Shown here: positions 26,496 through 34,861 of the stretch, piece by piece | Layout: each line of letters opens with the position of its first letter | How positions within the stretch are numbered: position 1 is the first letter of the stretch | Source of the DNA: Candidatus Poribacteria bacterium | GTDB lineage: Bacteria > Poribacteria > WGA-4E > WGA-3G | Assembly: GCA_022826805.1 (NCBI GenBank) | Contig: JAJDUH010000045.1 | Span: 124,001-188,000, forward strand | Reading direction: 5' to 3' | DNA length: 64,000 nt | Notes under the pieces: model-generated | Seen by the model: the letters and a program-made list of their open reading frames with translations, nothing else | What the model was told of the DNA's origin: nothing | Databases searched by the model: none | Program-made: the position numbers and the translations under genes

Positions 26496-27362
26496 ATGGA
26501 ACAAAAAATCCGTCATGTGCTCGGACTTTCCGGGGGTAAAGACAGCTCTGCGCTCGCCGTCTATATGCGTGATAGAGTACCGGATATGGAATATTTCTTC
26601 TCTGATACCGGCAAAGAATTACCCGAAACCTATGAATATCTGGATAAATTAGAAGTGTTTCTCGGCAAACCCATCGTCCGGCTCAACATGCACGACGATC
26701 ATAACGAGGATCGCGATTTCGACCACTATTGGGAGTACATTTATGAAGGCTTACTGCCGTCATCTCAAGTACGCTGGTGCACGATCAACCTTAAAATCAG
26801 GCCCTTTGAGGCGTACATCGGTGAAGACAAGGCATATCACTACATCGCCATCCGCGCCGACGAAGACCGCGTAGGTTACAAACCTCCGAAAATTTCTTCT
26901 CTCCCGAACATTCAACCGAAATACCCATTCAAAGAAGACGGCATCACTAAAGCGGATGTCTATCGTATCCTCGAGGAAAATGGGATAGGTCTTCCCAGTT
27001 ACTACGAATGGCGGACGCGTTCGGGGTGTTATTTCTGTTTCTTCCAACGCAAATCAGAATGGGTCGGACTGTTAGAGAAGCATCCTGATCTTTTTGAACT
27101 CGCTAAGGCGTACGAAAAACCCAACCCACATTCAAAGACAGGTGAATTGTTCACATGGTGTCAAGGTGAAAGCTTAGAGGAATTATCAAAACCAGAACGG
27201 ATAGCAGAGATCAAGACAAATACTGAAAAAGCAATAGAAGATAAGAAAAAAGCAATAGCGGACAAGAAAATAACAAAGCCGAATCAAACTCTGATGCAAA
27301 TCCTTACCGAGGTTCACGATGATGAGGATGACGAGGAACCATGTTTGATTTGTCATAAGTAG
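26496..27362 (+). CDS. DndC/PAPS-reductase-like ATP-pyrophosphatase
   Basis: The product has 288 residues. The ATP-pyrophosphatase P-loop is SGGKDS (12-17), followed by FFSDTGKELPETYEYL, as in PAPS reductase and DndC. Cysteines at C95 (WCTINLKI), C178 and C181 (SGCYFCFFQR) and C222 lie where DndC-type proteins carry sulfur or Fe-S ligands. The C-terminus adds a charged helix and a terminal C-L-I-C pair (283-286). ATG 26496 is chosen because it starts at the conserved region and has AGGGAGA just before it; the frame is open further upstream inside the ATPase gene. The role is inferred as adenylation and sulfur transfer, possibly to DNA. No cysteine desulfurase gene is nearby. Confidence 0.8.
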   Translation: MEQKIRHVLGLSGGKDSSALAVYMRDRVPDMEYFFSDTGKELPETYEYLDKLEVFLGKPIVRLNMHDDHNEDRDFDHYWEYIYEGLLPSSQVRWCTINLKIRPFEAYIGEDKAYHYIAIRADEDRVGYKPPKISSLPNIQPKYPFKEDGITKADVYRILEENGIGLPSYYEWRTRSGCYFCFFQRKSEWVGLLEKHPDLFELAKAYEKPNPHSKTGELFTWCQGESLEELSKPERIAEIKTNTEKAIEDKKKAIADKKITKPNQTLMQILTEVHDDEDDEEPCLICHK

Positions 27363-27387
27363 AGACCAGCTCACAAATATCCATCTG

Positions 27388-27443
27388 TCGGAGGTTTAAC
27401 GGGTTAGGGTGGACAATATACTTGAAAAACACCTCCGTCAGAC
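27388..27443 (+). other. Hairpin after the PAPS-reductase-like gene
   Basis: CTGTCGGAGGT at 27388 pairs with ACCTCCGTCAG near 27433, with one T-T mismatch and a loop of about 35 nt. It could end or attenuate the upstream transcript. There is no strong T tract. Confidence 0.4.
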
Positions 27444-27488
27444 TTGTAGCTCACTGAGAGATCTACCTATTTTCATAGAAAAATTCCC

Positions 27489-27517
27489 TTCGCAATTTCC
27501 CCAACTCCGTGTATAAT
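27489..27517 (+). promoter_or_regulatory. Candidate promoter of the methyltransferase-nuclease gene
   Basis: TTCGCA (27489-27494), a 17-bp spacer and TATAAT (27512-27517), 42 bp before the ATG at 27560. The -10 is perfect and the -35 is weak. Confidence 0.5.
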
Positions 27518-27559
27518 AAGTTTACCCTTTCATAAGCCAATAACACACGGAGAAAATTG

Positions 27560-30500
27560 ATGCCCGATCTGAACATCAAACCCACGCACAAACCCATCAA
27601 AACCTATTACACCGAACTCGAAAAATATACACAACTGGGTGAAGAAAACGAAGGCACCGTCCGTGCCGCATTCCAAAACCTCCTCCAACACTACTGCCGC
27701 CAATCCGACCTCACGCTCCTTTGCGAAAAGACACATTACACGCCAGAAAAAAGACGGGTAACACCCGACGGTGAAGTCGTAGATACCTTCGGATTGCCAC
27801 ACGGCTACTGGGAAGCAAAGGATACTCATGACAACCTCCTCGTCGAAGCAGACAAGAAGTTTGCAGCAGGCTACCCATCAAACAACATTGTCGTCCAATC
27901 CCCGACGCATGCTCTTCTCTATCAACACGGACAATTACAACTCGACCTCAACATCACTGAGCCCAGAAACCTTGTCCACGTTCTCCAGACTTTCTTTGCT
28001 TATCAGGAGGAGAACATCTCGGCATGGCACGCAGCAGTCGCGGAATTCAAGGAGACGGTACCAGAATTGGGCGAAAAGTTGGCAGCACTCATCGAAACCG
28101 AACGTCAAAACAATCCGCACTTCCGAGAGGCGTTCACCCATTTTCATCAACAGTGTCAAGCCTCTATTAATCCAAACCTCTCTATTGCCGCGGTAGAGGA
28201 GATGCTCATTCAACATCTCCTGACGGAACGGATCTTCGCGACTGTTTTCAAGAATCGTGATTTCACCCGCCGTAACATTATTGCAAGGGACATAGAGAAA
28301 GTCATTGATGTCCTGACGGAGCATGCCTTAAATCGCGACCAATTCCTTCAGAGTTTAGATCCGTTCTATGTTGCGATTGAGAAAACCGCGGCGACCATCA
28401 CGGATTTTTCACAGAAACAAGGATTCCTCAATACCATCTACGAGCAGTTTTTTCAAGGCTTCTCTGTTAAGGTTGCCGATACACACGGCATCGTTTACAC
28501 ACCGCAGCCGATTGTGGATTTCATGGCGAAAAGCGTCGGGCATATCCTACAGACAGAGTTCAATCGATCACTTTCGGATAGCGGCGTAAATATCATTGAC
28601 CCATTCGTTGGCACGGGGAACTTCATTGTCCGCATTATGCAGGAACTCGATCCCATCTCATTGGAGCGAAAATACACCGCCGACCCACCGGAACTCCAGT
28701 GTAACGAGGTAATGCTCCTGCCTTATTACATCGCCAGTCTTAACATAGAACAGCAGTTTTACACCGCAACAAACCGATATGCCCCTTATGAAGGCATCTG
28801 TCTGGTCGATACGTTTGAAGTCGCAGAAGACCGTCAGATGCAGCTGTTCACCCCTGCTAATACCATTCGCGTCGAGAAACAGAAGGAGTCGCCGATGTTT
28901 GTGGTTATCGGCAACCCACCTTATAACGCCGGACAGGTCAATGAAAACGACAACAACAAAAATCGGAAGTATGAGACGATGGACAAACGGATTGCGGACA
29001 CATACACGAAAGATTCCAAAGCCACACTCAGAAATAAACTTTACGATCCCTATGTCAAAGCGATTCGGTGGGCTTTAGACAGGATTGAAAAAGAAGGTGT
29101 TGTTGCTTTCGTAACAAACAACAGTTTTCTGGATGGGGTAGCATTTGACGGCATGCGTAAACATCTCGCCGAGGACTGCGATGCCATCTATATTCTGGAT
29201 TTGGGTGGAAATGCTCGGAAAGGACTAAAGGTCTCCGATGCAAATGTGTTCGGGATTCGTGTCGGCGTTAGCATCAACTTGTTTGTGAAAAACAAGCAGA
29301 ATCCATCAGAGTCACCGCGTATTTTCTACTATCGCACCGATGATTTGTGGGACAGAAAACAGAAGTTTGATTTTCTGAATGAACATGAGTACACAGGCAA
29401 GATTGAATGGCAAACAATTCAACCTGATGCGCGGCACACATGGCTTACGGAAGGGCTCCATACTGAATTTGACACCTTCATTCCTATGGGAAGTAAGGCA
29501 GTCAAAGCGGGAAAAGGTGAGGAAGTAGATGTGATTTTCCAAACCTATAGCAACGGTGTGAAAACCAATCGTGATGCATGGGTTTACAATTTCGACCGAA
29601 ATGTGCTGACTAAGAACATAAAGGAAATGATTGAAAACTACAACGTGGAAGTAGCGCGATGGGAACAACGGACAGATCGGAATGCAAACCTTGATGATTT
29701 TGTCGTTTCCGATGACACAAAGGTTAAGTGGAGTCGTGACTTAAAGGCGAAGTTGAAGCGTGGACGAACAACTGAATATGCTGACGATAATATTAAAACA
29801 TCATTCTATCGTCCGTTTGGAAAATCAAATCTCTATTTTGATCAAACAATGAACGATGTGGTATCTGCATTTCCATCCATTTTTCCTACCTTGGAAACGG
29901 AGGCGGAAAATCGAGTGATAATCGTTAGTGATCATGGCTTCCGTGCAGGCTTTAATACACTGATGACGAATCTGATTCCTGACGTTCATACCCTCTCAGC
30001 AAGAGATAGTTTTCAGTGTTTTCCTTTCTATACTTATGACAAGGACGGCACAAATCGTCAAGAAAACATCACTGACTGGGCATTAGCGCACTTCTGCACC
30101 CATTACCGAGACGCCACTATCACCAAATGGGACATCTTCCACTATAACTACGGACTCCTACACCATCCCGACTACCGAGAAAAATACGAAGCGAACCTCA
30201 AACGCGATTTGCCTCACATCCCTTACGCCAAAGACTTTTGGGGATTCGCAAAGGCAGGCGCACGCTTAGCAGAGATCCATGTCAACTATGAATCCCAACC
30301 TGAATACAGCGATCTCCAGTTCATCCAAAACCTGGAGGTCCCACTTGACTGGCTTGTTGAAAAAATGAAACTCTCCAGAGACAAAACCCGGATTGTCTAC
30401 AACAAATTTCTCACAATTGACGGAGTGCCCTCGAAAGTATTTGACTATCGCCTCGGCACGCGTTCTGCATTGGAATGGGTGGTAGATCAGTATCGTGTGA

Positions 30501-30646
30501 AGACAGATAGACGGAGCGGCATCGTTAACAACCCGAACCGTATTGACGATCCCGAATACATCGTCAAGTTGATTGGGAAGATGATCACGGTGAGTTTGGA
30601 GACGGTGGATATTGTTAATAAACTGTCCGCGCTGGAGATTCGTTAA
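27560..30646 (+). CDS. Single-chain restriction-modification enzyme (PD-(D/E)xK plus N6-adenine methyltransferase)
   Basis: The product has 1028 residues. The N-terminus has a PD-(D/E)xK-like site (D75 in GEVVDTFGLP, then E85-A-K87 in YWEAKD). A helical spacer follows. The gamma-type adenine methyltransferase has motif I DPFVGTGNF near residue 347 and motif IV NPPY near 451. The C-terminal third is the presumed target-recognition region (VSLDWLVEKMKLSRDKTRIVYN...). It looks like a Type ISP/IIG enzyme without the helicase that ISP enzymes carry, so cutting would not need translocation. ATG 27560 follows GGAG by 7 nt; the TTG at 27557 is an alternative start. It has its own promoter but sits in the same island as the sulfur genes. 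Confidence 0.85.
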   Translation: MPDLNIKPTHKPIKTYYTELEKYTQLGEENEGTVRAAFQNLLQHYCRQSDLTLLCEKTHYTPEKRRVTPDGEVVDTFGLPHGYWEAKDTHDNLLVEADKKFAAGYPSNNIVVQSPTHALLYQHGQLQLDLNITEPRNLVHVLQTFFAYQEENISAWHAAVAEFKETVPELGEKLAALIETERQNNPHFREAFTHFHQQCQASINPNLSIAAVEEMLIQHLLTERIFATVFKNRDFTRRNIIARDIEKVIDVLTEHALNRDQFLQSLDPFYVAIEKTAATITDFSQKQGFLNTIYEQFFQGFSVKVADTHGIVYTPQPIVDFMAKSVGHILQTEFNRSLSDSGVNIIDPFVGTGNFIVRIMQELDPISLERKYTADPPELQCNEVMLLPYYIASLNIEQQFYTATNRYAPYEGICLVDTFEVAEDRQMQLFTPANTIRVEKQKESPMFVVIGNPPYNAGQVNENDNNKNRKYETMDKRIADTYTKDSKATLRNKLYDPYVKAIRWALDRIEKEGVVAFVTNNSFLDGVAFDGMRKHLAEDCDAIYILDLGGNARKGLKVSDANVFGIRVGVSINLFVKNKQNPSESPRIFYYRTDDLWDRKQKFDFLNEHEYTGKIEWQTIQPDARHTWLTEGLHTEFDTFIPMGSKAVKAGKGEEVDVIFQTYSNGVKTNRDAWVYNFDRNVLTKNIKEMIENYNVEVARWEQRTDRNANLDDFVVSDDTKVKWSRDLKAKLKRGRTTEYADDNIKTSFYRPFGKSNLYFDQTMNDVVSAFPSIFPTLETEAENRVIIVSDHGFRAGFNTLMTNLIPDVHTLSARDSFQCFPFYTYDKDGTNRQENITDWALAHFCTHYRDATITKWDIFHYNYGLLHHPDYREKYEANLKRDLPHIPYAKDFWGFAKAGARLAEIHVNYESQPEYSDLQFIQNLEVPLDWLVEKMKLSRDKTRIVYNKFLTIDGVPSKVFDYRLGTRSALEWVVDQYRVKTDRRSGIVNNPNRIDDPEYIVKLIGKMITVSLETVDIVNKLSALEIR

Positions 30647-31215
30647 ATCAGCAAATACGGCAAGGAAAAAGGAAATATCTATTCGTTAAATAGAATATAA
30701 CCAAAACTCGCTTTCACGGAGGACGCATAAATTAGACTTCAGAAACCCAATGAAATCAAGGCTCCAAAAAAATCTCCGTGAAACCTCCGTGAATACCCTT
30801 GTAAAATACACTCCTGATTCTAAATCATCCTTGTGAAAGGTCGGGGTTACAAACCTCGCCTACAAACGATACGCATCTCGCCTCCATGCAGGGTAAGTTC
30901 CATCTATCCTGAAAATCCCGTAAATCCTGATTCAGACAAACACCAACCAACCACCGATACCCAAAAATCCGCGCAATCCGTGTCATCCGCGATTTAGATA
31001 ATTCCCCTTGACGTTCTGCTGTATATAATGTGAGCTTGATACATATTTAAGAGGAACGATTCTTCTCTTTTTCCCCTTGATAGCGGAATCCCCGTGAAAT
31101 CAGAACTGGATCAGATTTTTTTAGTCGAAAGTTTTCCTTGATAAAGGATACGTATATTGCTAAAATTACATAAAATGGAAAGGGAATTTATCTGTGAATA
31201 AAAAGGAGAAAAACG
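30647..31215. other. Intergenic gap of about 570 bp, repeats only
   Basis: It contains TTTCACGGAGGA and CTCCGTGAAACCTCCGTGAA phrases (about 30711-30795), an incomplete ACAAACCTCGCCTACAAACG REP arm near 30850, and a TCCTGAAAATCCCGTAAATC copy at 30906-30940. No coding region is supported. Confidence 0.5.
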
Positions 31216-32022
31216 GTGAATACGCTAAGCGACTTTGAAATCAAACAAAGAAAATATATGCCTGTCTTCCCAAAAGCAAGCGGGAAACCGACCCCTTACA
31301 TTCCGGGTTATCCCTATGAGGACGATGAACCTATGGCAGCAACCGGCTTTCACGCTGAACAGATCGTTACCCTCGCCGACCAATTTTTTCGGTACTTTGA
31401 AATCGATGAGCACATCTTCGTTGGGATCGACACTTTTATCTACTACCGAGAAGGCGATCGGACAAAAGTGGTCGCCCCCGATATCTACATCGTCCTGGGA
31501 GCCAGTAAATTTCCGAAGCGGCGGAGCTTTTATACATGGTCAGAGGGTACTGCCCCGTCTGTGGTTTTTGAGTTTCTTTCGGACTCCACTGCACATCAGG
31601 ACCGCCACGAAAAAGTCCCACTGTATTTGCTGGATATAGGTGTGCAGGAATACTTTATCCATCAACCCGATCTTGAGAGACCTGCGGAGTGTCGGGGCTG
31701 GCGGCGAGGTACTTCGGGGGACATCGTTGAGATTGCGCCTGACGCAGAGGGCGGTTTGTTCAGTGAGACGTTGAACCTCTATTTTCATTGGAAAGAGGAC
31801 GCGGTTACCGAAGTTAGGCTGCTACGTCCATATCTACCCGATGGGACTCCGATAACGACCTCTCTCGAAGAAAAGGCGTTGAAAGAAACCGCACAGGAGG
31901 AAAGAAAAACCGCAGAAGAACAACGAAAAGCCGCAGAAGAACGCTTGAGAGAAGAGCAAGAGCGTCGACAAACAGCGGAAGCCGAGTTAGCGCGGCTCCG
32001 TGCACAACTCGCGAATCGCTAA
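31216..32022 (+). CDS. Uma2-family (DUF820) putative endonuclease with coiled-coil tail
   Basis: The product has 268 residues with a GTG start preceded by AAGGAG. The Uma2 fold is read from TGFHAEQIVTLADQFFRYF, VAPDIYIVLG, a catalytic PSVVFEFLSDSTAHQDRHEKVPLY stretch, and GVQEYFIHQPD. It is a PD-(D/E)xK-related fold. The last 60 residues are a charged coiled coil (repeats of EERKTAEEQRKAAEE). Such genes are common and multicopy in cyanobacteria, Poribacteria and relatives, and their function is uncertain. It is downstream of the restriction-modification gene but separated by 570 bp, so it is not clearly part of that unit. Confidence 0.8.
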   Translation: MNTLSDFEIKQRKYMPVFPKASGKPTPYIPGYPYEDDEPMAATGFHAEQIVTLADQFFRYFEIDEHIFVGIDTFIYYREGDRTKVVAPDIYIVLGASKFPKRRSFYTWSEGTAPSVVFEFLSDSTAHQDRHEKVPLYLLDIGVQEYFIHQPDLERPAECRGWRRGTSGDIVEIAPDAEGGLFSETLNLYFHWKEDAVTEVRLLRPYLPDGTPITTSLEEKALKETAQEERKTAEEQRKAAEERLREEQERRQTAEAELARLRAQLANR

Positions 32023-32079
32023 TCCATACAAGCCAGCGCGAAAGCACCCCTTAAAAAATCAATCCTAGAAGAACATTTT

Positions 32080-32142
32080 ATGAAAAAGTTTTTTGTTTTT
32101 ATTGTCATGGTGAGTACTATTATAGGGTGCGACACAGGTTAG
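32080..32142 (+). CDS. Mini-ORF encoding a lipoprotein signal only
   Basis: This 20-residue ORF (MKKFFVFIVMVSTIIGCDTG) is an almost perfect lipoprotein signal peptide with lipobox TIIGC and a stop four residues after the Cys (32140-32142). It may be the truncated start of a lost lipoprotein or a tiny lipoprotein in its own right. Evidence beyond the signal is lacking. Confidence 0.35.
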   Translation: MKKFFVFIVMVSTIIGCDTG

Positions 32143-32173
32143 CCAATGTGTCCATAGCAAACACACTTCACGC

Positions 32174-32200
32174 AAAGCCTGTCTGAATAAGGCAGGCTTT
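32174..32200 (+). terminator. Terminator-like hairpin after the mini-ORF
   Basis: AAAGCCTGTC (32174-32183) pairs with GGCAGGCTTT (32191-32200) with a TGAATAA loop and one G-T pair. The 3' arm ends in TTT. It probably ends transcription coming from the Uma2 gene. Confidence 0.55.
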
Positions 32201-32658
32201 AACGCATTTATCCAACGGCAACAGTGTACTCAGTTAACGCAAGACTCCGTTTTCTGGCACGTTTGGCGGTATCAACAAGTTTCCTGACAGTGCCAATCAA
32301 TGCGTCTAACGATACGCATTCCGTCCTCATACTACGTAAGTCCTATCTTGAAAATCTCAAAATCCCGTAAATCCTGATTCAGACAGCAATTATCCAAAAA
32401 CCCAATATTTCCCTTGACAGTCCGCTTTATATATGTTATACTTAAAATATGTTATGTTATCGGTATAAAATTTAGAAAAACAGCCATGAATCCAAAAGAG
32501 AGGCATAACCCTAAAATCCTGAAAATTCGAGATTCAGACAATAAATAGCGAACCCAAAATGTTACACTTTAAGCCAAATTATTTTTTTCACAACAAAAAA
32601 TAAAACGCCTCTGAACCTTTATCGTTACTGGGTTTTCTACTGATAACGTGTGTCCACC

Positions 32659-32682
32659 AAATGTTACACTGGTGTAACATTT
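32659..32682. promoter_or_regulatory. Perfect palindrome AAATGTTACAC-TG-GTGTAACATTT
   Basis: Eleven-base arms flank a TG centre. A half-site AAATGTTACACTTTAAG occurs about 100 bp upstream (near 32557). The form TGTTACAN2-4TGTAACA is typical of a dimeric repressor site. No gene starts right after it, so the target is unclear. Confidence 0.45.
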
Positions 32683-32795
32683 TAAGCAGAATTTTCATGA
32701 AAATAGACGGCAACCAAATACCCTATAATACCCAGTTGACATGCTTCAGCTGAATATGCTATGATTTGCACACGACAGAGAGGCGTCCCTCAAAC

Positions 32796-32897
32796 ATGAG
32801 AGATCAATGCACGCTCTTCGATCTGACCCAAGACGGTCTGGTCATCAACCCAAACACCGGAAGTATGATAATATGTTGGGTTTCCCTTGTACTTTAA
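32796..32897 (+). pseudogene. Possible gene-start remnant cut by a repeat
   Basis: GAGAGG precedes an ATG opening 33 codons (MRDQCTLFDLTQDGLVIN...). The last codons run into the GGTTGGGTTT repeat at 32874 and then stop. This suggests an inactivated gene, but no family is recognised. Confidence 0.25.
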
Positions 32898-33007
32898 GGT
32901 TTATCTTCTCTGCACGATTGTTTTAGTAGGTTCCCACTCAACCCAACCTACACGCTGATGGCTGACTGCTGACCGCTGACCGCCGTAACGAAAGGAGTTC
33001 CTACATA

Positions 33008-33742
33008 ATGACAGGTGAAGAAAAATTTCAAGTGGATCTTGAAGGGTATCTCGTTATAAAGAACGTCTTGACTGACGATGAAGTCGCTGAGATGAACAAT
33101 ATTATCGATAGCGGGGCCCGTCAAGGACCGCCGAGCCTCTGGGGTGAACCCTTCAAGCGGCTCATTGACCATCCGAAGATTTTGCCGTATCTTGTTGAGC
33201 TCCTGGGTCAACACGTGCGTCTGGATCACGACTATGCGATTTTCATGGAGAAAGGACAAGGGCGCGGTGGATTACACGGCGGTGAGGACGGCGGACGTGC
33301 TGGTGGACGCGTCGGGGATCACTGGTATAAATACCGGGACGGGCACATGCGGAACGGATTATCCGTGATGACCTATAACCTGGCGGATGCACCTGCCGGT
33401 GCAGGCGGGTTTGCTTGTATTCCGGGGAGCCATAAGTGTAATTTTCCGACCGAGATTCCGCAAGAGGTACGCCGGTTTGAGCGTCCGGCACACTATGTCG
33501 CTCAACCTCCGGTTGAAGCCGGTGATGTCTTATTTTTCACTGAAGCTTTGATCCATGGGACGATGCCGTGGACAGCCGATCATGAACGCCGTTCGTTGCT
33601 CTATAAGTATAGTCCGGGGCATTCGGCGTGGTCGGGGAATTATTACGATATTAGTAAATACGATGGGTTGACGGAACAACAGAAACGGATGCTAATGGCA
33701 CCATCGGTTGGTCGGCGGCCTCCTGTTATTGAGTTAGGTTAG
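33008..33742 (+). CDS. Phytanoyl-CoA dioxygenase (PhyH) family protein, copy 1
   Basis: The 244-residue protein is a Fe(II)/2-oxoglutarate dioxygenase-like jelly-roll. It has FQVDLEGYLVIKNVLTDDEVAEMN at the start, LDHDYAIFMEKG before the first metal region (LHGGEDGG), PGAGGFACIPGSHK in the middle, and VEAGDVLFFTEALIHGTMPW with the distal His and, further on, RRSLLYKYSPGHSAW, which supplies the 2-oxoglutarate Arg. AAAGGAG precedes the ATG. It is followed by a close paralogue 72 bp downstream. The substrate is unknown; the family is strongly expanded in Poribacteria and similar lineages. Confidence 0.87.
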   Translation: MTGEEKFQVDLEGYLVIKNVLTDDEVAEMNNIIDSGARQGPPSLWGEPFKRLIDHPKILPYLVELLGQHVRLDHDYAIFMEKGQGRGGLHGGEDGGRAGGRVGDHWYKYRDGHMRNGLSVMTYNLADAPAGAGGFACIPGSHKCNFPTEIPQEVRRFERPAHYVAQPPVEAGDVLFFTEALIHGTMPWTADHERRSLLYKYSPGHSAWSGNYYDISKYDGLTEQQKRMLMAPSVGRRPPVIELG

Positions 33743-33756
33743 AGTGTTATAGTATA

Positions 33757-33793
33757 CAGTTGGGTTTCTCTGCGTTCAACCCAACCTACGAAC
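33757..33793. repeat. GTTGGGTTT...AACCCAACC repeat between the two PhyH genes
   Basis: Arms CAGTTGGGTTTCTC and GTTCAACCCAACCTAC flank a short spacer. The copy fills the gap between the tandem dioxygenase genes. Confidence 0.6.
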
Positions 33794-33814
33794 TAAAGGA
33801 AAGGAACTTTACTG

Positions 33815-34570
33815 ATGACAGGCGAAGAAAAATTCCAAATAGACCTTGAGGGGTATCTCGTTATAAAGAACGTCTTGACCGAGGATGAAGTCGCTGAGAT
33901 GAATGAGATTATCGAGAGAGAATCCAGCGATAATCTGAGAGGACACGGCGATAGAGTGTCGAGTCTTTGGGGTGAACCCTTTAAGAGCCTGATTGACCAT
34001 CCGAAAATTCTCCCCTATCTCCTTGAACTACTGGGTCCGCACGTCCGTTTAGACCACGATTATGCCATCTTTATGGATGAAGGACAAACAGGCGGCAGAT
34101 TGCACGGCGGTGAAGATGGTGGTGGACCCGGTGGTCCTGAGGCGGATCACTGGTACAAATACCGGGACGGGGTTATGCGGAACGGATTGTCTGTGATGAC
34201 CTATAATCTGGCGGATGCCCCGGAAGGTGCAGGTGGGTTTGCGTGTATTCCGGGAAGTCACAAGAGCAATTTCTTGCGGGAATTGCCGTCAGATGTGCGG
34301 CATTTTGAGCGTCCAGCACACTACGTTGTGCAACCGCCTGTCGAAGCAGGAGATGTGCTATTTTTCACTGAAGCACTCGTTCACGGGACGATGACTTGGA
34401 GAGCAAAACATCAACGGCGCTCACTGCTCTATAAATACAGTCCCGGACACTCAGCATGGTCAGGGGAATATCACGATCTCAGCAAATACGGTGAGTTGAC
34501 GGAACAACAGAAACGGATGCTCTTGCCACCGTCTGTTGGTAGACGACCGTACGTTGTAGAAGAAGGTTGA
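33815..34570 (+). CDS. Phytanoyl-CoA dioxygenase (PhyH) family protein, copy 2
   Basis: The 251-residue paralogue matches the preceding gene at most positions (shared TGEEKFQxDLEGYLVIKNVLT, LHGGEDGG, EGAGGFACIPGSHK and LFFTEALVHGTM). It has a 7-residue insertion after the first helix (ESSDNLRGHGDRV region). The metal-binding and oxoglutarate residues are conserved in both copies, so both look active. AAAGGAA precedes the ATG. Retention of two similar enzymes suggests different acceptors or dosage. Confidence 0.87.
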   Translation: MTGEEKFQIDLEGYLVIKNVLTEDEVAEMNEIIERESSDNLRGHGDRVSSLWGEPFKSLIDHPKILPYLLELLGPHVRLDHDYAIFMDEGQTGGRLHGGEDGGGPGGPEADHWYKYRDGVMRNGLSVMTYNLADAPEGAGGFACIPGSHKSNFLRELPSDVRHFERPAHYVVQPPVEAGDVLFFTEALVHGTMTWRAKHQRRSLLYKYSPGHSAWSGEYHDLSKYGELTEQQKRMLLPPSVGRRPYVVEEG

Positions 34571-34669
34571 TCAGTGTATAGATTGAAATCATCTTCATTG
34601 CTCTACAATTCCAAGTTACTAAAGTTTGTCGGATCGGGAATATTCTTGTAGCGCAAACTTTCCGTCTCC

Positions 34670-34735
34670 TTGCTCCAGCGGAGCAATATGTCTATAGAAA
34701 GATGCTAAAAAACTCGATGCACTCCAGCGGAGTGC
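34670..34735. repeat. Two REP-like CTCC-AGC-GGAG palindromes
   Basis: TTGCTCC-AGC-GGAGCAA (34670-34686) and GCACTCC-AGC-GGAGTGC (34719-34735) lie 50 bp apart, in the gap between the second PhyH gene and the ankyrin gene. The first is followed by ATGTCTATAG. Confidence 0.65.
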
Positions 34736-34861
34736 TATGCCTACTTATAGTTGTTCCAATTTATGTATCATCCTCAGTTAATTGGGTATCAATCGTAAAA
34801 TTAGCGCAAAGAACGCGCGACGAATCACATGACTACAAATCATGCGTTTGAAAGAGTATAA

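Larger units (their letters stand above)
32143..33007. other. Noncoding gap of about 860 bp rich in repeats
   Basis: It holds copies of the TCCTGAAAATC...GATTCAGACA family at 32345-32386 and 32512-32540, a strong 24-bp palindrome at 32659-32682, a possible gene remnant at 32796-32897 and a GGTTGGGTTT repeat pair at 32874-32951. No full-length gene is seen. Confidence 0.5.

Noticed and set aside
18867..30646. A BREX or Dnd system as normally defined
   Set aside because: PglZ, BrxL and BrxA, and DndB, D, E, F, G and H were not found; only an ATPase of similar size and a DndC-like enzyme are shared.
18867..32022. A prophage or integrative element
   Set aside because: No integrase, phage structural gene, attachment-site repeat or tRNA border was seen around the island.
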